The position numbers and the translations under genes were made by a program. Below are positions 34,601-39,004 of a stretch of 39,004 bases of DNA, one piece after another. The first letter of the stretch is position 1; each line of letters opens with the position of its first letter. The DNA is from Accumulibacter sp. (GTDB lineage Bacteria > Pseudomonadota > Gammaproteobacteria > Burkholderiales > Rhodocyclaceae). The stretch is from the NCBI GenBank assembly GCA_031266435.1, contig JAISAZ010000072.1, positions 1 to 39,004 on the forward strand, in the 5' to 3' direction. The notes under the pieces are model-generated. The model saw only the letters and a program-made list of their open reading frames with translations, was not told the DNA's origin and made no database searches.

Positions 34601-34847
34601 CGGCGCGGTCGAACGCGTCCGCCCCAAGATGATGACCGTCGCAACCGACATCGTCGGACTCCTGCCGATCCTGTGGAACCACGGCGCCGGCTCCGAAGTG
34701 ATGCGGCGCATCGCGACGCCGATGATCGGCGGCATGGTGTCTTCGACGGTACTGACCCTGATCGTCATTCCGGCGATCTATGCGCTGATGAAACAGTGGG
34801 AACTCGACCGCTCCGTGGCGGACGAAAAGGCCTTGGACAAAATATAG
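31692..34847 (+). CDS. cusA: Heavy-metal RND transporter (CusA-like)
   Basis: This 1051-residue HME-RND pump is close to E. coli CusA (1047). It has twelve membrane segments in the usual 1+5+1+5 pattern. TM4 carries the proton-relay acidic motif GVMIDAAVVMIENAHK. The periplasmic cleft includes LYMPTSLPGMS and MPIKSRTDMLSTGIRTPVGV, which hold the methionines that relay Cu(I)/Ag(I). It expels these ions from periplasm and possibly cytoplasm through CusB and CusC, driven by proton influx. The ATG at 31692 is four bases after the cusB stop and begins the first membrane helix. Its stop codon lies in the stem of a terminator. Confidence 0.95.
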   Translation: MLSKIIESSFRNRFVVLLATFVLILAGIFALLRTPVDALPDLSDVQVIVYTEAPGQSPQVVEDQITYPLTTALLSAPKSKVVRGFSFFGASFVYVIFEDDTDIYWARSRVLEYLNSAADRLPEGITPRIGPDATGVGWVYQYGLVAKNKTLAELRSIQDWFVRYQLSKAPGVSEIASIGGFVQTYQATVDPVKLRAYGIPLMKVAQVLRDSNRDVGGRTVEISEIEYMVRGRGYLRGIRDIEDLAVKSEGGVPVLIRDIARVELIPDERRGIAELDGDGEIVAGIAMARYGQNALEVIRGVKDKIDEIRPGLPSGVRVETLYDRSELIHRAVATLKDTLIEETLIAAFVCAVFLLHLRSALVAALVLPVSILASFIAMRALGINSNLMSLGGIAIAVGVMIDAAVVMIENAHKYIEDLPENHTSAERAQAMLDACREVGPSLFYSLLVTTVSFLPIFALEGQEGRMFSPLAWTKILAITAAALLSITLVPVLMHFFVRGKIVAEEKNPVNRFLIWVYRPVIALVLRWKKTVLALAVATLGVTLYPMSRIGSEFMPTLNEGTLLYMPTSLPGMSVTKAAELLQTQDRILKSFPEVASVFGKAGRAGSATDPAPLEMFETTINLKPESEWRPGMTIDALIAAFDKVLQFPGISNAWTMPIKSRTDMLSTGIRTPVGVKVFGNDLVEIERLAQEIESVVRKVPGTTSAFAERILGGFYLNIEPDRARLARYGLTVGELQDVVAAALGGERVTTTVEGRERYSVNLRYPRELRSDPQRIAREVLVATMNDGMIPIGQVAEIKFAQGASVIRTENALLSAYIYIDLRDRDIGGYVAEAKRAVAENVEFPPGTYATWSGQFENMERAAQKMKIIIPVTLLSIFILLYFNFNRVGPTLIVMLSVPFSLVGGVWMMWALDYNFSVAVAVGFIALAGVAAETGIVMLIYLDSAWKNAKDECRRLRRSPDASVLYEAIMAGAVERVRPKMMTVATDIVGLLPILWNHGAGSEVMRRIATPMIGGMVSSTVLTLIVIPAIYALMKQWELDRSVADEKALDKI

Positions 34848-34870
34848 GGTGGGCTTTGCCCACCCTTTTT
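34846..34870 (+). terminator. Rho-independent terminator of the cus operon
   Basis: A 9-bp perfect stem AGGGTGGGC/GCCCACCCT with a TTT loop is followed by TTTT. It begins within the TAG stop codon of cusA (34845-34847), so translation and termination signals overlap. Confidence 0.85.
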
Positions 34871-35006
34871 GGGAAGGAAAAGCGAGAGAAACAAAAGAAC
34901 TCCGAGACCGGACTGGTTTGGCGTTGTTTTTACCTGGTTTGAAGGTGGGCTTCGCTCACCTTCAAACCCTGATCAACCCGGCCAGGGTTCCACTTTTTGA
35001 CGAACA
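34866..35006. repeat. ~140-bp inverted repeat, left arm
   Basis: This is an imperfect inverted copy of 36885-37030. Shared blocks include GGAAGGAAAAGC, TTGGCGTTGTTTTTAC, GGTTTGAAGGT, CCTTCAAACCCTGATCAACC and ACTTTTTGACGAA. It contains its own 15-bp hairpin (34936-34950 with 34954-34968, loop TTC). It lies between the cusA terminator and the end of the diguanylate cyclase gene. Confidence 0.8.
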
Positions 35007-35007
35007 C

Positions 35008-36258
35008 TCAGGTCTGACGCTGCGCCTTGTGCGCGCGCTTGTATTCGTACATTTTCTCGTCAGCGGTGCTCAAAAGGTCGGTGCGCGACTGCGTATTGCT
35101 CTTGTCGACTTCGATGATGCCGTAGCTCATGCTGTGGTTGTACAAGGCGTCCGGCTTTTCGCTGTATCGGGCGAGCTGATCCCGCATCTCTTCCAGGCGG
35201 TCTTCCGCGTCTTTCTGGGTCCAGCCTTGCACCAGAAGCATGAACTCGTCCCCGCCCAGGCGCGCGATCTGCGCGAGCGGTGAAAAATCACGCAAGCATT
35301 CGCTCACCGCAAGGATGTATTTATCGCCCTCGCCGTGACCGAACTTGTCGTTGACGTACTTCAGATTGTCCATGTCGACGAAGCACAGGATGAAGTGAAT
35401 CCCCCCCGACAGCCAGTTGTCGAGGAGTTGCATCCCGTAGTGCCGGTTGTAAACCTTGGTCAGCGTGTCGCGGTACGCGACGTTTTCGAGTTCCTTCAAG
35501 TGCTCCTTCTCGGCGCTGACGTCGGAAAACGCGAAGGCGGCCGCTTGGCGCCCGTACCAGCGCAAAGGGTGTACGAACACCGAAAAATACTGCGCGCATT
35601 CGTTGTTGAAGAGACTCATTTCGGTCAGATGCGGCGATTCGTCGTTTCCCATCGAATCCGTCTGCATTTCGAGCCACGCGCTCATCTGCGACTCGAATTC
35701 ATCCTCGACGAGGATATTCGTCAGAGGATAGTTGCAGAACAGTTGCTGACCGGTGCCCTTTTCGATGACGACGATCCACTGCGACGCCTGCGCGGTGATC
35801 GCCTCGAAAAGGCTGTTGCTCTGGGCAAGATCCTGCGTCTTGCGCTTGCCGCTCTCAATCTCTTCCATCAGCTCCTTGCGGCGCTCGTCGAGCTGTTCGA
35901 TCATCGTGTTGAACGCCGTGGCGAAATCGCCCATGAAGTTTACGCGCTGCTGGTAGTCGCCCTTCGCAACCTGCTGCGACTGCCACGTCAAGTGCTTGAG
36001 CGAGGAATGGAGCGATTTCAGCGGAGCGGCGATCTCGTTGTTCGGCGACGGCAATTTGCTGTTCAGATCGCCCTTCGCAAGCGCCTTGGCCAAATCCCTC
36101 GTTTCGATGAGGCATTCGGCAAAATACTGCAATCCTTCGCCCAATTCGCGGAAATCTTCAGGCAATTGCTCAAGGCTGAGCTTGGCGTGATCCGGCTTGT
36201 AGATCACATCCCCAAGATAATTGAACATTTGCTCTGCAACCGGGTTTATGACAGCCAC
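35008..36258 (-). CDS. Soluble GGDEF diguanylate cyclase with HAMP/PAS-like sensor region
   Basis: This ~416-residue protein makes cyclic di-GMP. The GGDEF domain occupies ~255-416, with the intact active site ARLGGDEF (Gly335-Phe339), DMDNLKYVNDKFGHGEGD for substrate binding, and YGIIEVD near the end. The RxxD product-inhibition site five residues before GGDEF is absent (SPLA in its place). Upstream lie two HAMP-like helical units (~55-130), a coiled coil, and a PAS-like region (~150-250). No transmembrane segment is present. The first start is GTG 36258; ATG 36228 is also possible. The V4R gene lies 62 bp upstream, probably its signalling partner. Confidence 0.88.
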   Translation of the reverse strand: MAVINPVAEQMFNYLGDVIYKPDHAKLSLEQLPEDFRELGEGLQYFAECLIETRDLAKALAKGDLNSKLPSPNNEIAAPLKSLHSSLKHLTWQSQQVAKGDYQQRVNFMGDFATAFNTMIEQLDERRKELMEEIESGKRKTQDLAQSNSLFEAITAQASQWIVVIEKGTGQQLFCNYPLTNILVEDEFESQMSAWLEMQTDSMGNDESPHLTEMSLFNNECAQYFSVFVHPLRWYGRQAAAFAFSDVSAEKEHLKELENVAYRDTLTKVYNRHYGMQLLDNWLSGGIHFILCFVDMDNLKYVNDKFGHGEGDKYILAVSECLRDFSPLAQIARLGGDEFMLLVQGWTQKDAEDRLEEMRDQLARYSEKPDALYNHSMSYGIIEVDKSNTQSRTDLLSTADEKMYEYKRAHKAQRQT

Positions 36259-36267
36259 TCCACCAAG

Positions 36268-36295
36268 CGTCGGGCCTCGCGGACGAGGCCCGACG
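36268..36295 (-). other. Perfect intercistronic hairpin before the GGDEF gene
   Basis: A 12-bp perfect stem CGTCGGGCCTCG/CGAGGCCCGACG with a 4-nt loop ends 9 bp before the GTG start of the cyclase. No U-run follows, so it is unlikely to terminate; it could lower translation of the cyclase relative to the V4R protein or protect an mRNA end. Confidence 0.55.
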
Positions 36296-36320
36296 TATTC
36301 AGAATCGTTTGATCTGTTTC

Positions 36321-36869
36321 TTAGTTAACGACGTTTCCCTGGAAACGACAGACCCTGTCGCCGTTGGCCCAGCAATCGACTTCGCGCACGTCGTACTTCT
36401 TGCCGGTGTAGGCTTCGAGAATGCCCGCGATGAAACCTTCGTCGTAATTGCACACGGTCTCGTTGGTCACCGGAAGACCGCTGCAATCGAGGTCCTGACC
36501 GACGGTCAGCACGAGGCTACCCGTATCGGCTTCAAAGCTCTCGACGCGCAATATCCCGATCTTGAGGTCCCTCAAAGCCGCCTGAAGGTTTGCGACGAAG
36601 GTGTTGAAATCGACTTTCAGGTCGAGGACGTTATGCGAGAATTCCATCCCCGCCAGAAAGCCCGCCTGACGGAAATACTCGTTGGCCTGCTCTCCGCCGT
36701 AAGCCTTCGACAGCACGTCGAGCATCGTATATTGCATCAAGCGATAGACGAGCACCGGCATTTCTTCGCCGAGATCGCCGCGCCCCTCCTTGATGTCCCC
36801 AAGATTTTCCCACGAAAATTTATTATGCTGCTGGTTTTCCTGCGCCTTCCTTACGAATATGTTCGCCAT
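36321..36869 (-). CDS. V4R-domain sensor protein
   Basis: This 182-residue cytoplasmic protein belongs to the V4R (4-vinyl reductase) small-molecule-binding group. The C-terminal signature EVDCWANGDRVCRFQG (~163-178) and GLPVTNETVCNYDEGFIAGIL are typical, with Cys residues that often bind a ligand or metal. The N-terminal part (YRLMQYTMLDVLSKAYGGEQANEYFRQAG) is the preceding helical region. ATG 36869 is chosen because GAGGAG lies 6 nt before it; a longer frame to 37028 runs into the inverted repeat. It is the first gene of a pair with the GGDEF enzyme, and a signal-input role is inferred from that pairing. Confidence 0.85.
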   Translation of the reverse strand: MANIFVRKAQENQQHNKFSWENLGDIKEGRGDLGEEMPVLVYRLMQYTMLDVLSKAYGGEQANEYFRQAGFLAGMEFSHNVLDLKVDFNTFVANLQAALRDLKIGILRVESFEADTGSLVLTVGQDLDCSGLPVTNETVCNYDEGFIAGILEAYTGKKYDVREVDCWANGDRVCRFQGNVVN

Positions 36870-36884
36870 CGCGGTCTCCTCTAA

Positions 36885-37030
36885 GTATTCGTCAAAAAGT
36901 AAAACCCACCTTTTTGCCGGGTTGATCAGGGTTTGAAGGTAGGGAGAGCCTACCTTCAAACCATGTAAAAACAACGCCAAAACAGTCCGACCTTGGAGTT
37001 TTCCTGCTTCTCTTGCTTTTCCTTCCAAAA
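36885..37030. repeat. ~140-bp inverted repeat, right arm
   Basis: Counterpart of 34866-35006 in opposite orientation. It contains a 14-bp hairpin (36930-36943 with 36949-36962). It sits immediately upstream of the V4R ribosome site, so the promoter of the pair may lie in or beyond it. From 37031 to the lipoprotein stop at 37160 I see no gene. Confidence 0.8.
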
Positions 37031-37159
37031 AAGTGGACGTTGCCTAAACAAGAATTGTTATCTTGATTGTAATAGGCTCTCCATTCTTGTCAAGGAAGAA
37101 AGTCTCTTCGTTACGGTTTTTACACGCTCGCGGAATCGGCGTCCACTATCGGTTCACGC

Positions 37160-37768
37160 TCAGAAACACTCTCCGGACGAGGGGGTAGCAGTTTTCAGGG
37201 TTTCCAGCCAGCTTTCGAGTTCATTCGAAAACTGGCCGACCGACGCGACGAGCGCTTCGACCCCGCCGCGCGCGTCTGGAGCGCTCGAAGCGCGTTTGAC
37301 CGAAAAACGCCGCTGCGCCAACAACTTGTTCCCGCCGAACAGGCGCGCGTCGGCTTCCAGAAGCGCGTGGCTTTCGTTCGACGAATCGAAAATCTGCGAA
37401 AACTCGTTCAAATCGACCCGAAGCACGCAGGAAGTGCGCGCGTCGGCGGAGGTCTCGGTCGAAAATCCCATCCGCTGCCGCAAACGGCGGCTCAGCAAAA
37501 CGCCGGGGTTCGCCGCCCAGCGACTCGTGGCGTATTCGCGCCGCTCCAGCGGAGCCGTGGCGATCAAGCGGTAATCGACGTAAAGCGAATCGAACCAAGC
37601 CGGCGTCCTGACCGAAAGACCGAGTTTTGCCGCGACGCTGCCTGCGCCTTCGACCGGAAGGCCGAAATCGTACTGCGCGAGGGGCGCGCTGGCCTCCGGC
37701 AGACCGACGCAGGCAGAAAGCGAAAAGAGCGCACAAAGCGCGAAAGGCGCAAGAAGCGGATGTTTCAT
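37160..37768 (-). CDS. ABC-transporter auxiliary lipoprotein (PqiC-like)
   Basis: This 202-residue lipoprotein has the signal peptide MKHPLLAPFALCALFSLSAC with lipobox LSAC (Cys20). The mature part resembles the ABC_trans_aux family: QYDFGLPVEGAG at its start, then SVRTPAWFDSLYVDYRL, YATSRWAANPGVLLSRRLRQ, and a final helix near 175-195. Such lipoproteins partner with MCE proteins in outer-membrane lipid transport. Its ATG overlaps the stop of the MCE gene upstream (37765-37768), so the two are translationally coupled. Confidence 0.85.
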   Translation of the reverse strand: MKHPLLAPFALCALFSLSACVGLPEASAPLAQYDFGLPVEGAGSVAAKLGLSVRTPAWFDSLYVDYRLIATAPLERREYATSRWAANPGVLLSRRLRQRMGFSTETSADARTSCVLRVDLNEFSQIFDSSNESHALLEADARLFGGNKLLAQRRFSVKRASSAPDARGGVEALVASVGQFSNELESWLETLKTATPSSGECF

Positions 37769-38703
37769 GGCGAATCCTTTCCTTCCCTCCCCGGCTCGAC
37801 AAATCCAGGCTCGCCCGGTCCGGCTTGTTTTTTGTACCCGAAGATAATGCCTTGCGGAGATTCCTCGATTTTCTGCAAAACGCGATTGAGTTCGCGCAAG
37901 CTCGTCGTCAATTCCGAACCGATCTCGTCGATCCGCAACGCGGGCGCGCCCGAAGCGTCGGACGGCGAACCGAGCGCGAGGTCGAGTTTATTGCCCGCGC
38001 TCTCCAAGCGAGCGACGAGTCCGCGCGCCTCGGCAAAAAAAGGCGCTGCCTCGCCGACGGTCTTTCCGGCGCCTGCCAAGACCGCGTCGAGCCGGCGAAT
38101 GTTCTCCGGCGTCATAAAAGACCTGAGCCGCTCGGAAACCTCGCGCGCGTTGACGCTCGCCGTTTCGAGGTTCGAGAGCGTCGTGGAAATCTTCTTTCTG
38201 TTCTCCGGCCCCAGAATTTCGTTCACCGACGTTAGGACATCCTGCAGGTCGCCGAGCGTCGCCGACCCCGCGCTGGCGATTTCGTTCAGCGACAGCGTTT
38301 TACGCATCGGGATGCGTGGCAAGCCTCCTTCGGGCGCGACGAGAGGGTCGGCGTTTTTTTCGGTTTCGTCGAGCAGGATGTGAGCGATCCCCGTCACGCC
38401 CTGCGACCCCAGTTGCGCGACGGTTCCTTTCGTGATCGGAACGCCCTGGCGAACGCGGATATGGATCAGCGTGCTGCCGGGGTTGGCAGGATCGAATTCG
38501 ATCGACACGACGCGCCCGACCCGAACGCCCCGATAACGCACCTGCCCCTGGACGCTCAGACCCGAAATGCTCGCCGATGTTGTGACAATATAATCGTCCA
38601 TCGCCTCGCGCGTCCCACCGAACCACCAGACCGCGAAAACGACCGCGATGCCGAGAAGCAAGGTAAAGGCCCCGGCCATCAATGCGTGAGAACGATTTTC
38701 CAT
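37765..38703 (-). CDS. MCE-domain protein (MlaD family)
   Basis: This 312-residue protein has one N-terminal membrane helix (residues ~8-28, ALMAGAFTLLLGIAVVFAVWW). An MCE domain follows at ~37-120 (SASISGLSVQGQVRYRGVRVG, then VRQGVPITKGTVAQL). A long helical C-terminus with the MlaD/Ttg2C pattern (ASAGSATLGDLQDVLTSV and beyond) forms the needle or barrel extension. It would pass phospholipids between membranes with an MlaE permease and MlaF ATPase. Those genes normally lie just upstream but are not in this window. The ATG at 38703 opens the membrane helix; a frame to 38997 is not protein-like. Confidence 0.88.
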   Translation of the reverse strand: MENRSHALMAGAFTLLLGIAVVFAVWWFGGTREAMDDYIVTTSASISGLSVQGQVRYRGVRVGRVVSIEFDPANPGSTLIHIRVRQGVPITKGTVAQLGSQGVTGIAHILLDETEKNADPLVAPEGGLPRIPMRKTLSLNEIASAGSATLGDLQDVLTSVNEILGPENRKKISTTLSNLETASVNAREVSERLRSFMTPENIRRLDAVLAGAGKTVGEAAPFFAEARGLVARLESAGNKLDLALGSPSDASGAPALRIDEIGSELTTSLRELNRVLQKIEESPQGIIFGYKKQAGPGEPGFVEPGREGKDSP

Positions 38704-38985
38704 GATTCGGCGCGTTTCCCCTTTCTGATCCCCTTCCCAAACCGTCCGTGGCGCCTGTGCCACGACGGACTGCAAGCCCAAACCGCATTTCGCCTGACCA
38801 GCGCGGAAAAGCGAGTCAACAAGCGCGCAAGGGCTTCGGGAACGAATTATTGAGGATAGCGTATGCTTGGGCGGTGTGCAAGCCCAGTCTAGTCCAATAT
38901 GAGGTGAGTCTGAAGGAAGAGACTGATTCCGACGTGAGGGGAGTCTGAAAGAAGAGCTGTAAGGCGGGATCATTAGGAGATGATC
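38704..38985. repeat. Gene-free stretch with a 22-bp direct repeat
   Basis: No gene is seen between the MCE gene and the rightward start at 38986. A direct repeat TGAGGTGAGTCTGAAGGAAG / TGAGGGGAGTCTGAAAGAAG (38900-38921 and 38935-38956, 20 of 22 identical, 35-bp period) may be a regulator site or part of a mobile-element end. Confidence 0.5.
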
Positions 38986-39004
38986 ATGACCTTGCAAGAA
39001 GAAC
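38986..39004 (+). CDS. Start of a rightward gene, cut by the window edge
   Basis: ATG at 38986 follows AGGAG (38975-38979) at 6-nt spacing and reads MTLQEE before the window ends. The ribosome site is enclosed by a GATCAT / ATGATC inverted pair (38969-38974 and 38981-38986 region), so it could be presented in a small hairpin loop. Identity unknown. Confidence 0.45.

Noticed and set aside
31716-34682. Two long minus-strand frames opposite cusA
   Set aside because: Low-complexity Arg/Asp/Glu sequence mirroring the cusA codon pattern; no family features.
35335-36312. 325-codon plus-strand frame opposite the GGDEF gene
   Set aside because: Antisense shadow; the GGDEF frame is intact and recognised.

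Overview
The window looks like chromosomal DNA of a GC-rich proteobacterium. A betaproteobacterium (Rhodocyclales or Nitrosomonadales type) fits best, from the CysB/Sbp/CysT/CysW set, the CusABC-type metal efflux system, the V4R-GGDEF pair and the MlaD/PqiC-like pair. This placement is an inference from gene style; there is no rRNA or tRNA here to anchor it.

Layout. (1) 1-1282: a RelB/DinJ antitoxin with a stump of its YafQ-like toxin, then a DUF2314-DUF2185 immunity-like gene. (2) 1344-5088, minus strand: a sulfate uptake operon sbp-cysT-cysW followed by its regulator cysB, with no ATPase gene. (3) 5170-7270: a 102-bp palindromic repeat, a HipB-like regulator without a recognisable toxin, short-period and dispersed repeats, and an IS630-type transposase. 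(4) 7320-22928, minus strand: degenerate prophage DNA. It holds a terminase C-terminal fragment with an in-frame amber codon, three paralogous ~190-210-aa genes each linked to fragments of the same phage neighbours, and a 2544-codon polyvalent phage protein (HELLH peptidase, MuF-C-like, LPD3-like and PLxRFG/LPD38-like parts). Two well-formed small genes are nested in another frame inside its linker. A MerR-like regulator / VIT-vWA protein / secreted GPGG-repeat protein operon (10007-13145) interrupts the phage DNA. (5) 22983-24140: a Fic protein with an iterated AT-rich operator. (6) 24198-26047: tsaD bracketed by dispersed repeats. (7) 26048-34870: a copper/silver module, cusRS facing cusF-cusC-cusB-cusA. 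(8) 34866-37030: a V4R sensor and a diguanylate cyclase bracketed by ~140-bp inverted repeats. (9) 37160-39004: a PqiC-like lipoprotein and an MCE/MlaD protein, then the start of a rightward gene at the edge.

How the genes work together: Sbp captures periplasmic sulfate for the CysT/CysW channel, and CysB is the expected regulator. CusS/CusR sense periplasmic Cu/Ag and probably drive cusFCBA, whose products chaperone and pump the metal across both membranes. The V4R protein probably feeds a signal to the adjacent GGDEF enzyme. MlaD and the lipoprotein are the periplasmic parts of a lipid transporter whose membrane and ATPase parts are not in the window.

The most unusual signals are the tripled phage gene with eroded flanks, the nested small genes in the polyvalent protein, the 102-bp palindrome that fills the cusR-cusS gap, and the inverted repeats around the V4R-GGDEF pair.
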